Assembly: GCA_017456985.1 (NCBI GenBank)
Contig: JAFTIH010000009.1
Location: 1-58,509, forward strand
Source of the DNA: Clostridia bacterium
Lineage (GTDB): Bacteria > Bacillota > Clostridia > Oscillospirales > CAG-272
DNA length: 58,509 bases
Reading direction: 5' to 3'
The position numbers and the translations under genes are program-made. The number at the start of each line of letters is the position of its first letter. Position 1 is the stretch's first letter. The notes below the pieces were generated by a model. The model made no database searches. It saw only the letters and a list, made by a program, of their open reading frames with translations, and had not been told where the DNA came from. Shown here piece after piece: positions 19,167 to 27,152 of the stretch.

Positions 19167-19188
19167 TGTATCACCTCCACACATCCAC

Positions 19189-19202
19189 TAATGTAAACAT
19201 TA
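19189..19202. promoter_or_regulatory. Operator palindrome 1 of pair 1
   Basis: TAATGTAAACATTA: half-sites TAATGT and ACATTA with a 2-nt spacer, next to the XRE start and upstream of its ribosome site. Confidence 0.6.
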
Positions 19203-19218
19203 TATATTTTGTTTGCTA

Positions 19219-19250
19219 TTGACAAATAGACTTTTACATTATATAATGTA
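19219..19250 (+). promoter_or_regulatory. Consensus promoter with overlapping operator, pair 1
   Basis: TTGACA (19219-19224), 17 nt, TATAAT (19242-19247). The perfect palindrome TACATTATATAATGTA (19235-19250) covers the -10 box and uses the same half-sites as 19189-19202 in the opposite arrangement. Confidence 0.8.
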
Positions 19251-19284
19251 GGCATTAGATAAAATAATATAATAGGAGATGACT

Positions 19285-19728
19285 ATGATCGTTGCTATTT
19301 GCGGACCTGCGGATTATATTAGGACCACGAACGATATAAAAAGGGTTCTTGCGGTATTGGAAGATACCATCAAAGACGAAAGGGTTGATTTTTATTTGGG
19401 CGAATACCATAATTTTGATCTTTTTGCTTACGAATGCGCAAAAGAATACAAGGCACGGCATCGGGGAACGCGCCTTGTATTGATTTCCCGTTTTGTAGAG
19501 CAGGGGAAAATTCATAAAAATGATAGATATGATCTCATTCTTGCGCACGATTTTGAAAAAGCGACCGTCGGGGAATCTATTATGTGCCGCTGCAAGTGGA
19601 TTGCGGAGCATATCGATCTTTTAATTTGTCATATATTATATGAATGCGGCGAAGCCTTTACGACTTTTGCGTATGCAAGGCAGAACAACAAAGCCGTTCA
19701 TCTGATTGATTTATATCAAGTTTTCTAA
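19285..19728 (+). CDS. SLOG-like (Rossmann, LOG/DprA-type) protein, pair 1
   Basis: 147 residues; start chosen at the ATG 6 nt after AGGAG. The pattern is MIVAICG strand, then a helix, FYLGE...FDLFAYECAKEY, a strand LVLISRF, then IDLLICHILYECGEAFTTFAYARQNNKAVHLI. This suits a nucleotide-sugar-binding SLOG/DUF1273-type fold, which in related families senses or makes nucleotide signals in conflict systems. Family assignment is by pattern only. A remote homologue in the same arrangement is at 21748. It is divergent from a small XRE gene and ends at a terminator copy. Function unknown. Confidence 0.5.
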   Translation: MIVAICGPADYIRTTNDIKRVLAVLEDTIKDERVDFYLGEYHNFDLFAYECAKEYKARHRGTRLVLISRFVEQGKIHKNDRYDLILAHDFEKATVGESIMCRCKWIAEHIDLLICHILYECGEAFTTFAYARQNNKAVHLIDLYQVF

Positions 19729-19730
19729 AA

Positions 19731-19760
19731 ACAAAGCCTTTCCGCGAGGAAAGGCTTTGT
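19731..19760 (+). terminator. Terminator of SLOG-like gene 1, copy 2 of a pair
   Basis: ACAAAGCCTTTCC, loop GCGA, GGAAAGGCTTTGT, then a T-rich tract; the core is identical to 18932-18961. Confidence 0.85.
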
Positions 19761-19801
19761 TTGGTTTTTACAATACATATGATTGCCCACTCACTTCAAA
19801 C

Positions 19802-19868
19802 GTGCCGCAGGCACTTATAACGAGGCGTAGCCTCTCATAACTTATAACTTGCCGTAGGCAATCATAAC
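19802..19868. repeat. Hairpin array A (linker TCATAAC/TTATAAC)
   Basis: Three 13-nt hairpins: GTGCC-GCA-GGCAC (19802-19814), GAGGC-GTA-GCCTC (19822-19834), TTGCC-GTA-GGCAA (19849-19861). They are joined by 7-nt linkers: TTATAAC 19815, TCATAAC 19835, TTATAAC 19842, TCATAAC 19862. The last linker is the final 7 nt of the ferritin-like gene, including its TGA stop on the minus strand. Confidence 0.85.
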
Positions 19869-21118
19869 TGCGTTGCGCCCGGGCAGCGCCCGACGGCGGT
19901 GTTGTCGCTCTTGCGGTCGCGCAGGGGGACGATGGGATGCTCTGCGACGGCGAAGCGATAGTCCTGACGGTGGCGGCGCAGGTATTCCTCGATAACGTTG
20001 TGCGAGGGAACGCACTCGACGCTCGGGATGAGGATGCCCTGGAAGCGGAAGAAATCGGCGTCGGGCGGGAGCGTGTCAACGCTGGTGTAGCTCTCGCGGA
20101 GCGTGGTGTTTTGCACCGTGGCGGCGAGGACACCGCGCACGTAGGAGATATTTTCCTTCAAGACGACGGGCTCGGGGAATTCGGGGTCGCGGATGACCGA
20201 CTGCCACTCCTTGCCCTCGTATTTTTCAAGCAGCTCCTTTGCCTTGTGCAGGTGCGAGAGCTCGATCTCGAAGTTTTCTTCCCAAAGCGCGCGGATGCAG
20301 GGATCCGTTTCGGTCGAGAGCGCGGAATAGTACAAATAGCATTCGCAATACTCGTGCCAAAGCAGCATTTCCAGCCAGGTTGCATTCGGGTCCATCAGTG
20401 CCTCGTAGTGCGTGACGTGCTCCTCCTCGACCAGTGCGATCTCCTCGTACAGGCGGCGCGCCGTGTCCGTGCAGGCAAAATTCGTGACGTTCATATAATA
20501 GTTCATCGTCTGCTGCTCGGCGGCGGTGATGATCATCGTGTCAAGCACCGTCGCGGTGGCGGCGCTCTTCGCGTCGATGGGAAGGCGCACGTTGTCAAAC
20601 GGGTGGCGATGGTGCGCGATGGTGGGTCGCCCGGGCATGATCTCGGTATATCTGCCCACAAGCATCTCCGCGCGGATGCCCTGCTCCCCGTCAAGCAGGT
20701 CTGCGTAGCGGTACAGGTGGTCGAAGTCCTCAAGCAGGGCAAAATCCAGCGCCGCGCGGACGTTTGTATTCTGCTCTCTTTGCGCAAGGAAGGCGGTGAG
20801 GTCCACCGCAAGCTGCTCGTAAGAAATGGTGTGCTCTAAAATGTTTTCACTCGGCGGCTTTAAAAGCGAGATTTTTAACTGCTGTTGCTTCTCCACCTCG
20901 CGCGTGAGCGCGATCTCGCGCCGCAGATCCACGTTGTCCGTGTGCCGCGCCAGCTGATGCGAAAACCAGTTTGCTTCAAACTCGGTGCCGTTCATTAAAA
21001 TGATGCGCGTTTTGGTGTAGGGATCGACCTCGCGCTTAACGTAGGGACGGGGATAAAGCTCCGAAAAGCTTTGTAAGCCGTCCTCTACGCGCCGCGCCCG
21101 TTCTTCAAATGGATTCAT
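19862..21118 (-). CDS. Ferritin-like diiron superfamily protein
   Basis: 418 residues; ATG at 21118 chosen for AAAAGGAG 6 nt upstream. The central part (about 85-300) is helical with carboxylate/His motifs EDFDHLYRYADL, EEEHVTHYEAL and EIELSHLHKAKEL, spaced as in a ferritin-like four-helix bundle that binds two metals (E...ExxH). The C-terminal 100 residues are unassigned. No signal peptide. It may be an iron-binding oxidase or peroxide-stress protein; that role is inference. Its last 7 nt serve as the linker of hairpin array A, so the C-terminus borders that repeat. Confidence 0.65.
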   Translation of the reverse strand: MNPFEERARRVEDGLQSFSELYPRPYVKREVDPYTKTRIILMNGTEFEANWFSHQLARHTDNVDLRREIALTREVEKQQQLKISLLKPPSENILEHTISYEQLAVDLTAFLAQREQNTNVRAALDFALLEDFDHLYRYADLLDGEQGIRAEMLVGRYTEIMPGRPTIAHHRHPFDNVRLPIDAKSAATATVLDTMIITAAEQQTMNYYMNVTNFACTDTARRLYEEIALVEEEHVTHYEALMDPNATWLEMLLWHEYCECYLYYSALSTETDPCIRALWEENFEIELSHLHKAKELLEKYEGKEWQSVIRDPEFPEPVVLKENISYVRGVLAATVQNTTLRESYTSVDTLPPDADFFRFQGILIPSVECVPSHNVIEEYLRRHRQDYRFAVAEHPIVPLRDRKSDNTAVGRCPGATQL

Positions 21119-21287
21119 TCCGTTCTCCTTTTCGCTCGTTATACTACCATTAGTATGCATTTTGGCAGTTTTTGTTATTCAGGCGAAAAGAAATTTTCCC
21201 TTAAAACAGGGAAACCTTCCCTTAAACATACCCACAATTTAAGGAAAAGAAAAAAGCATCTTTCAGAAAAGATGCTTTTAAAAAAAA

Positions 21288-21599
21288 TCAGCGCTTGGCG
21301 AGGTCCTTGACGAGTGCCGCGATCACGGCAAGCTGCTCGTCGTTCAAGGTCTTCATATTCGCGACGATCCCGCGCAAGCGGACGGGGTCGGTGCTTTCAA
21401 AATCGAAAAACTCACCCGGGGTGATTTCTAAATATTCACAGATGTAGAGAAAGACGTCGATAGACGGCTTGGATTTTCCCGTTTCTATATTATTGATATA
21501 AGCAGGGTTCTGACCAAGAGAAAGACTCATCTCGCGGGCGGATACGCCTTTTTTAATGCGCAACTGCGCAAGTCTAAGACCAAACGATATCTCTCTCAT
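21288..21599 (-). CDS. XRE-family regulator (pair 2)
   Basis: 103 residues. The helix-turn-helix spans about 8-62 (LRIKKGVSAREMSLSLGQNPAYINNIETGKSKPSI). The remainder, with R..GIVANMKTLNDEQLAVIAALVKDL, is typical of clostridial XRE proteins. It is divergent from the SLOG-like gene at 21748 across a 148-bp AT-rich gap. A terminator-like AAAAGCATCTTT/AAAGATGCTTTT hairpin lies just after its stop (about 21252-21280). Confidence 0.85.
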   Translation of the reverse strand: MREISFGLRLAQLRIKKGVSAREMSLSLGQNPAYINNIETGKSKPSIDVFLYICEYLEITPGEFFDFESTDPVRLRGIVANMKTLNDEQLAVIAALVKDLAKR

Positions 21600-21677
21600 A
21601 ATAACACCTCACAATTGTTATATTATATTTTAACTTATGTGAAGTGCAAAAATGTTTGATGAAATCAAATATAATGC

Positions 21678-21706
21678 TTGCAAAGTTAGACAAGATATGA
21701 TAAAAT
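21678..21706 (+). promoter_or_regulatory. Promoter of SLOG-like gene 2
   Basis: TTGCAA, 17 nt, TAAAAT. The gap also holds AATTGT/ACAATT palindromic half-sites (around 21622 and 21707) that may be the XRE operator. Confidence 0.5.
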
Positions 21707-21747
21707 TGTAATTGTGTAGGAATAAAACTAACAGACAGGAGTAAAAT

Positions 21748-22152
21748 ATGAAAACTTGCAGGGTAATGATATTGGGACGGGAGAATGCCTCGGTGAGCGA
21801 ATATACCGTAAAAGAGCGCTTTCCCATTTTGCTGTTCTTTCTTTTGGAGCGATATGATCGTATAGAATTTCTTGTTGGCGGGGACGGAGCCTTTGAGACG
21901 CATTCCGTCAAATTCATCGAACGTGCTCAAAAAGCCATCGGCACGGAGCGCATCGCGATGACGCTCCTCACCGATGAGAAATCGGGGGACGCGTCGGGCG
22001 ACGTACGTTTCAAGCAGACGATCGACGAGTGTGACGCGGTGGCTTGCTTCATCGACCGTCCTGAGGGCGACGCCTACGACGCCCTTCTGCACGCGCAACA
22101 CCACGGCAAGGAAGCATTTAACTTCGCCTTTCATATGGTCAATATGTGGTGA
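21748..22152 (+). CDS. SLOG-like protein, pair 2
   Basis: 134 residues, with CAGGAG upstream. Order of elements: RVMILGRE strand, IEFLVGGDGAFETHSVKFIERA (Gly-rich turn and helix), a MTLL strand, then CDAVACFIDRPEGDAYDALLHAQHHGKEAF. This parallels the protein at 19285 despite low identity. As there, the gene faces a divergent XRE regulator. The fold fits the SLOG/YspA-like superfamily; ligand and function are not known. Confidence 0.5.
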   Translation: MKTCRVMILGRENASVSEYTVKERFPILLFFLLERYDRIEFLVGGDGAFETHSVKFIERAQKAIGTERIAMTLLTDEKSGDASGDVRFKQTIDECDAVACFIDRPEGDAYDALLHAQHHGKEAFNFAFHMVNMW

Positions 22153-22233
22153 ACGGGCGCGAACGAAGGCGCTTCCATCTCCCCTCTTATGCGGAGAAAA
22201 GGTGTAAATACGAAATTTCACCGCATAAACCAA

Positions 22234-22258
22234 AACGGCACCGCTTTGCGGTGCCGTT
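22234..22258. terminator. Terminator between SLOG-like gene 2 and LRR lipoprotein
   Basis: AACGGCACCGC, TTT, GCGGTGCCGTT, in a convergent spacer. Confidence 0.8.
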
Positions 22259-22270
22259 CTTTACATAAGA

Positions 22271-23197
22271 TCAGCCTTCGATCGTGCCGTCGGTGCAGAT
22301 GATGGTGAGCTTACCGTTTTGCATAGAGAGCGCAGAGGGTGTCATCTCTATGGCAGTCCAATCCGCCTTGCTTCCCTCATAATGGATGGTCATATTTTCG
22401 GATTTTAAAAATGCATAATCCTCAATTTTCGTAACGTCCTTGTGCAAATAAAGATCCGTTAACTCGTGCGTGGCGCAAAATTGGTGCTGGGTGATCACGG
22501 TTACCTTGGACGGAAGGGAAAAGGAAGTAAAATTACAACCGTAAAGCGCCGCAGAACCAAGCGCAGTCACCGTGCTCGGGATATTGATCTTTGTCAGTGC
22601 ACATTCGGTAAAAGCATTTGCTCCGATGCTTTGCAGTCTGCTTCCCTCGGCAAAGGTCACCTCGGAAAGGTCATAGCAATAACAAAACGTGCTCGAGGGG
22701 ATCTCGGTGACACCGGCAGGGATGGTAATGGACGTCAGTGCTTGGCAGACGCTAAACGCTCCACCGCCGAGCTTGGTGAGCCCGTCGGGAAGTGTGATCG
22801 CCGTTAATTCCTTGCAGGAGCTGAATGCCCCATCTTTTATTTCCACCAGCTTGCTATCCTCGGCAAAGGTAACGCGAAGCAGGCGGGAACATCCGGAAAA
22901 CGCCTCCTCTTCGATTACCTCGACGCTTGCGGGTAGGTGGATGCTTGCTATCGTATCGTTTTTCTTAAATGCCCTTTTTGCTACGGCGGTCACCTTATCG
23001 CCGTCGGGTGACTTGCTCGGAACGACCACCTCCACGTCGGTACACTCGCCGATGCCCCAAAGCGAGCAGGTGCCGTCGCCGTTAGAAACGAAGGTGAGCC
23101 CCTTTGAGCCCTTTTGGAAACTGCCACAACCGACGAGGGTCACGCACAGAGAAAGCAGTGCGATAAGTGCGAGAAAAACCAAACGAAATTTTTTCAT
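22271..23197 (-). CDS. BspA-like LRR_5 lipoprotein, third in window
   Basis: 308 residues; ATG at 23197 after AAGGAG. The signal peptide ends LVGC. The body has repeated LRR_5 units (AFKKN.TIASIHLPASVEVIEEEAFSGC and similar) over about residues 60-290. It is not closely related in sequence to the pair at 2-5 kb. Predicted surface lipoprotein, probably adhesion or ligand binding. Confidence 0.85.
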   Translation of the reverse strand: MKKFRLVFLALIALLSLCVTLVGCGSFQKGSKGLTFVSNGDGTCSLWGIGECTDVEVVVPSKSPDGDKVTAVAKRAFKKNDTIASIHLPASVEVIEEEAFSGCSRLLRVTFAEDSKLVEIKDGAFSSCKELTAITLPDGLTKLGGGAFSVCQALTSITIPAGVTEIPSSTFCYCYDLSEVTFAEGSRLQSIGANAFTECALTKINIPSTVTALGSAALYGCNFTSFSLPSKVTVITQHQFCATHELTDLYLHKDVTKIEDYAFLKSENMTIHYEGSKADWTAIEMTPSALSMQNGKLTIICTDGTIEG

Positions 23198-23309
23198 AAA
23201 TTCTCCTTTTTGCAAACTGTAGGTTTACAAATTTTAAGTTTTTTGTTTGCGGCGGCGTCGCGAAGAGAAGCGCACCCGAAGCTTTTCGTGTGGCACAGCT
23301 GCGCTTCCT

Positions 23310-23400
23310 ATTCGCGAAGCGAATGCTTCATAGAAGCCAAAAGGCTTCTGCTTTATGCGTTGCTACGCAACTCGCTTCACGCACCGCAGGTGCGCTTCAT
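23310..23400. repeat. Hairpin array F (linker GCTTCAT)
   Basis: ATTCGC-GAA-GCGAAT (23310-23324), AGAAGCC-AAAA-GGCTTCT (23332-23349), GTTGC-TAC-GCAAC (23359-23371), GCACC-GCA-GGTGC (23381-23393). They are joined by GCTTCAT (23325), GCTTTAT (23350), GCTTCAC (23374) and GCTTCAT (23394). The last linker contains the TGA stop (minus strand) of the beta-helix gene. Confidence 0.85.
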
Positions 23401-25310
23401 TGCAACCGACAGCCTGCGGCGTTCCAGATAGCCCTCGCCTCGGGGATGCGCTTGAGTGCGCGGACGGACGGGAGAAGATGCGTGTTCCGCTCGCGCAGGT
23501 GGCGGGTATAGTCCAGCATATCGGTCGCCCCTTCACGGTCGAAGTCCTGCGAGCGATAGACGTCGCCAAAGTTATCGGCGCAGCAAATATAGTTGTTTTC
23601 AAGCAAAATATGCCAGTCGTTCTGGTTGTAGGTGGACGCTTGGAAGGGCTCGCCCACGCGCTGCAAATAGATGCGCGCGCTGTTGTAGCTACCCTTGCGG
23701 GCGGGGTTGTGGACGACGATGTTATTATAATCGTACCAGTTGCTGGACGCGCCGTCGTGATAGATGGACGCGAAAAAGCCGTTGGTGGGGCAAGTGCGCT
23801 CGTCCTCGATGACGACGTTGTCGTGCAGGTGATTGAAGAGCGCCTCGTGGCTTTGGGTGACGTTGCCGCCGAGGGTATAGATGCCGCCGCCGTCGCGCAT
23901 ACCCGTCATAAACGAGGTGACGTAGTTGTAGGCGACCTCTGCGCCGCGCAGGTTGTATTTTTCGCGGTACTCCCACGCGCCGCAGGTCCAGCGCCAGCCG
24001 ATGGAAATGGCAGAATAGGTGGATTCAAGGACAGTGTTATGCACGATGCGCGTTTCGAGCGAGCAGCCCACCGTGATCGCACAGCAATTGCGATAGCGGA
24101 AGCCCGTGAGGTGGACGTAATTGTTTTCGATCAAAAGCCCACGGATGTGCTCGTGATACACGGCGGGGTCGATACAGCCCTCGGCGCCGTTGGGGATGGG
24201 ATTAAAGACGCGCAAAGCGGTTGCGCCGACGGTTTCAAAGCGGCAGGAGCGCACCGTCACGTTCGTGAGATTGCCGCGCATCAAAAGCGCGTCGCAGGGC
24301 AGGTCGTGGAAGACACAGTTCTCCACTCTGCCGCCGCCGAGGCTTTGCACCGTGACTGCCGCCGAATGGGGCACGCCGTCGGGGTAACGCTCCCAAACGC
24401 CTGCCTGACCGCCCGCATAGTAGCCGTAGTCGGTGTAGATCTCGTCCTCGACACCCGTGAAGGTGATGCCATAGAGGGAAAGCTCTTTGAAGTTTTTGAA
24501 GGTGAAAAGGTTCGCCGCGGCGGGAAGCGCGAAGGTGTGGTCCTCCATCTTTCCCTCGGGGCAGTAGTAAAGGATGCCTTCCTTTTTGTTATAAGCGTAC
24601 TCGCCCGGGGTGGTGGGCGCCGTCGCGTTCTTAATCTCGAAGGGGCGGTCGCAAACGTGGATCCACCTGTTGCCGTACTTCGTTTCGCTCTTGTCGAGCT
24701 GTACGGTCACGTGGCGCACGCCCTTGGGGTCAACGTAAACGTCATCGAGATCGATATGGTCGATGTGGTAGATCTTAAACTCCCACTCTACGCACATATG
24801 CAGCTCTGCGCCGCGGCAGTTCTCCGCGCCCACCTGCAAAACGGGCTCCTCGGGGATGTAGATGCGGTCGCCGTACTCGCTCGTCAGCTTATCCTGCATA
24901 ATGATATATTCCGAGCCGTCGGGACGCTTGAAGGGCCAGAAGGTCTTATAAAAGCCCTTGGTGGTGGAAAGGGGCGCGAGCTTGCCGTCCACGTACAGCG
25001 CGCGGATATTCTGCCCGGGGGTCAGACGGCAGATATAGTAGGGCTGACCCTCGACCGCCTCCCAGCGCGCGTGAGGGATGCTCACAAGCGACGAGATGAC
25101 GGTGCGGATGCGCTCGCCGCCCACAAGACGCAGTCGGCACTTGCCGCCGAAGTCGGCGGCGTCAAACGTAATGGGCTCCGTCAGGGTATAGTTGCCGCCG
25201 CAAAGCGCGAGGGTGACCTCGGTGTCGCCCCCCTTCCCGAAAAGGGCTTTCGCCTTTTCGACGGTGGCTAACAGATTTTTGGGGTTTGCACGAAGGGTGT
25301 AGCATTTCAT
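23397..25310 (-). CDS. Right-handed parallel beta-helix protein
   Basis: 637 residues; AGGAG 8 nt before the ATG. No signal peptide, so intracellular. The N-terminal region (LALCGGNYTLTEPITF) resembles the start of pectate-lyase-like folds. From about 270 to 560 there are short strand repeats with Asn ladders (VENCVFHDL, VRSCRFETVG, IENNYVHLTG, IVHNTVLEST, VAYNYVTSF). Such proteins cleave or bind polysaccharide chains. With the GH78 enzyme it suggests uptake of oligosaccharides and breakdown in the cytoplasm, but the substrate is not known. Confidence 0.75.
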   Translation of the reverse strand: MKCYTLRANPKNLLATVEKAKALFGKGGDTEVTLALCGGNYTLTEPITFDAADFGGKCRLRLVGGERIRTVISSLVSIPHARWEAVEGQPYYICRLTPGQNIRALYVDGKLAPLSTTKGFYKTFWPFKRPDGSEYIIMQDKLTSEYGDRIYIPEEPVLQVGAENCRGAELHMCVEWEFKIYHIDHIDLDDVYVDPKGVRHVTVQLDKSETKYGNRWIHVCDRPFEIKNATAPTTPGEYAYNKKEGILYYCPEGKMEDHTFALPAAANLFTFKNFKELSLYGITFTGVEDEIYTDYGYYAGGQAGVWERYPDGVPHSAAVTVQSLGGGRVENCVFHDLPCDALLMRGNLTNVTVRSCRFETVGATALRVFNPIPNGAEGCIDPAVYHEHIRGLLIENNYVHLTGFRYRNCCAITVGCSLETRIVHNTVLESTYSAISIGWRWTCGAWEYREKYNLRGAEVAYNYVTSFMTGMRDGGGIYTLGGNVTQSHEALFNHLHDNVVIEDERTCPTNGFFASIYHDGASSNWYDYNNIVVHNPARKGSYNSARIYLQRVGEPFQASTYNQNDWHILLENNYICCADNFGDVYRSQDFDREGATDMLDYTRHLRERNTHLLPSVRALKRIPEARAIWNAAGCRLQ

Positions 25311-25343
25311 TGCTTTTTCTCCTGTGTTTTGCCGTGCGGCGAT

Positions 25344-25865
25344 TTAAGCAAGGTATTTTGAAAAATCAAGCGGGACGCCGTCAAGTACGGCGCTCGTCAG
25401 TGCGTCGCCCGTGTAGGCGAGCTTAAGCGAGAAGTGGGGGACGTTTTCCTTTAACAGCGCAAGAAAGATGCGGTCGCCCTCCCAAAGGGGCAGGCGGGGA
25501 ACGGCGTCCTTATCCACCCACGCGAGGTTGCCCTCGATGCAGTCGGTGGTCTGCTCCACCCCCTCGGAGAAGGTGGGGTAGCCGTCCTCGCCGAGAAAAT
25601 CGGTGGAATGGAACAGATGCATCTGCTCCGTTTCAAAGCGGTCGGACACGAAGGTCACGACGCCCGCGTAGCGCGCGCCCGCCAAAACGAAGCCCGTTTC
25701 CTCAAAGACCTCGCGCACGGCGCAGTCGAAGGGGCTCTCCCCCTCCTCAAAGTGACCGCCGACGCCCACCCATTTGCCCTCGTTGACGTCGTTCTTCTTT
25801 TTGACACGGTGCAGCATTAAGTACGCACCGTCCTTTTCTAAATAGCAAAGTGTGGTATTTTTCAT
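25344..25865 (-). CDS. Nudix hydrolase (MutT / 8-oxo-dGTPase-like)
   Basis: 173 residues. The Nudix box is complete: GGHFEEGESPFDCAVREVFEETGF at about 36-59, with the G..E and REVFEE metal-binding core. The N-terminus MKNTTLCYLEKDGAYLMLHR is that of the 8-oxo-dGTP diphosphatase group; the preference is inferred. Its ATG overlaps the stop of the lipoprotein gene upstream (ATGA), so translation is coupled. Confidence 0.9.
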   Translation of the reverse strand: MKNTTLCYLEKDGAYLMLHRVKKKNDVNEGKWVGVGGHFEEGESPFDCAVREVFEETGFVLAGARYAGVVTFVSDRFETEQMHLFHSTDFLGEDGYPTFSEGVEQTTDCIEGNLAWVDKDAVPRLPLWEGDRIFLALLKENVPHFSLKLAYTGDALTSAVLDGVPLDFSKYLA

Positions 25866-26257
25866 TTGACCTGCGTAAAGGGCGAATAGGCGAGTGCTAC
25901 GCCCGACTGTGCCGAGCGCAGGGTGACGGTGTAGGCGTCGCCCTCTAAAATGAAGACGCCCTCAAACTCGTTTCTGCCGATGACGCCCCCCACGCGCTCG
26001 GTGCCATGCACAAGCAGGCGGTCGCCGTCGATGGTGAAGATGACGTCCTCCGTTTCCTCGGGACCGATGGTGGAGTAGTGGGTGAGGGTGCCTTCTCCGT
26101 TTTCGTTTAAAACGAGGCGGTACTGCACGCCCTTGCCGTCGTCGGCAAGCGCGGTATATTCTCCGATGCGCGCGTCATCCTTGAAGGCGGGCGAGCATGC
26201 CGAAAGCAAGGCAAAGAGTGCGCACAGGCACAAAAGAAGAGAGAGTGTTTTTTTCAT
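25862..26257 (-). CDS. Small lipoprotein
   Basis: 131 residues from the ATG at 26257. The signal MKKTLSLLLCLCALFALLSAC gives a lipidated Cys near 21. The mature part is a small beta-rich domain (YRLVLNENGEGTLTHYS, VIFTIDGDRLLVHG, VFILEGDAYTVTL) like the lipocalin-like or DUF-type lipoproteins of Clostridia. Overlaps the Nudix gene by four bases. Confidence 0.75.
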   Translation of the reverse strand: MKKTLSLLLCLCALFALLSACSPAFKDDARIGEYTALADDGKGVQYRLVLNENGEGTLTHYSTIGPEETEDVIFTIDGDRLLVHGTERVGGVIGRNEFEGVFILEGDAYTVTLRSAQSGVALAYSPFTQVK

Positions 26258-26324
26258 CGTTTTTTCTTCCTTATAAATTTTCAAAAATAGGGTACAATAA
26301 GCAAAAAACACGAAGGAGTCTTTT

Positions 26325-26561
26325 ATGAAACGAACCATTTGCGGGAAATTATACGATACGGAAACGGCAACGCTGATCGAGCGCCGCACCTTCGGCACTT
26401 ACGGCGAGGCGGCAGGCTACGAGGAGCGGCTTTACCGCACCCCCGAGGGCTTTTATTTTCTGTACGCCCTTGGCGGCACGAGCTCGCCCTATCCCGAGGA
26501 GCACTTGACCCGCCTTTCTGCGAAGACGGCAGAGGCGTGGCGCGCGTCCGAGGGGGAGTAA
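26325..26561 (+). CDS. Small conserved-type hypothetical protein
   Basis: 78 residues after GAAGGAG. The pattern KLYDTETATLI..R is shared by many short clostridial proteins of unknown function (KxYxTExA). It has no TM or signal and is divergent from the lipoprotein gene. GGTACAAT about 31-38 nt upstream of the ATG could be a -10 box. Confidence 0.6.
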   Translation: MKRTICGKLYDTETATLIERRTFGTYGEAAGYEERLYRTPEGFYFLYALGGTSSPYPEEHLTRLSAKTAEAWRASEGE

Positions 26562-26570
26562 GCGGAAAAA

Positions 26571-26655
26571 GTGAAGAGGGAAGAGTGAAGAGGGAAGAGT
26601 GAAGAGGGAAGAGTGAAGAGTGAAGAGGGAAGAGTGAACAGGGAAGAGGGAAAGG
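26571..26655. repeat. Tandem repeat of GTGAAGAGGGAAGA-type units
   Basis: Six or so imperfect 14-nt units between two genes; purine-only on the + strand, a likely slippage tract. Confidence 0.8.
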
Positions 26656-26669
26656 AGAAAAGCGCCGAT

Positions 26670-27101
26670 TTATTCGCGCTCCGCGATAACCTTCAAAATA
26701 AACGCCATTTCCTTTTCGGAATATTCATCCTTCTGCTCCTCTGCGATCAGGCGAAGCTGGGGCAGAGAATAGGCGCGGATCTCGCGGCAAAAGCCCGTGG
26801 GAAGTCCGTCCTCGCCCGGGGCGGCGGCGTTTGCCTCTGCCTCTGCCTCGGCGGCAGCTTCGATGGCTGCCTCCTCTTCTCTTGCAAGCGCGAGGTGCTT
26901 GCCCGCCACGCGGCGGAACAGATACACGAAAACACCGCCCAGCACGAGCGCCGCACCGCCAAGGCAGAGCGAAAGCGTCAGGGTGGTGTTATCCGTCGCC
27001 GTAGCCGCAAACGCACCCGCAAGGACGGCGAGCAGCATACAAGCGAAAAAGACGAGATTTCCGATCAAGGAATACAGTCTAGCTTTCTTTAACGATTCCA
27101 T
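26670..27101 (-). CDS. Membrane protein with two TM segments
   Basis: 143 residues. TM helices at about 10-32 and 42-64, then a cytoplasmic Glu/Ala-rich helical stretch (EEEAAIEAAAEAEAEANAA) and a 40-residue end with a short helix. No family recognised. Its stop lies beside the tandem repeat at 26571-26655. Confidence 0.65.
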   Translation of the reverse strand: MESLKKARLYSLIGNLVFFACMLLAVLAGAFAATATDNTTLTLSLCLGGAALVLGGVFVYLFRRVAGKHLALAREEEAAIEAAAEAEAEANAAAPGEDGLPTGFCREIRAYSLPQLRLIAEEQKDEYSEKEMAFILKVIAERE

Positions 27102-27152
27102 AATTACCTCTTTTTGTAAAGAATTATTTACTTTTTAACGGTTTTGGGCGCC

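Noticed and set aside
19802..19868. CRISPR array
   Set aside because: The constant word is only 7-8 nt, the variable parts are palindromes, and there are no cas genes.
23397..25271. Long + strand frame opposite the beta-helix gene
   Set aside because: Shadow of the minus-strand gene, with no ribosome site or domain pattern.
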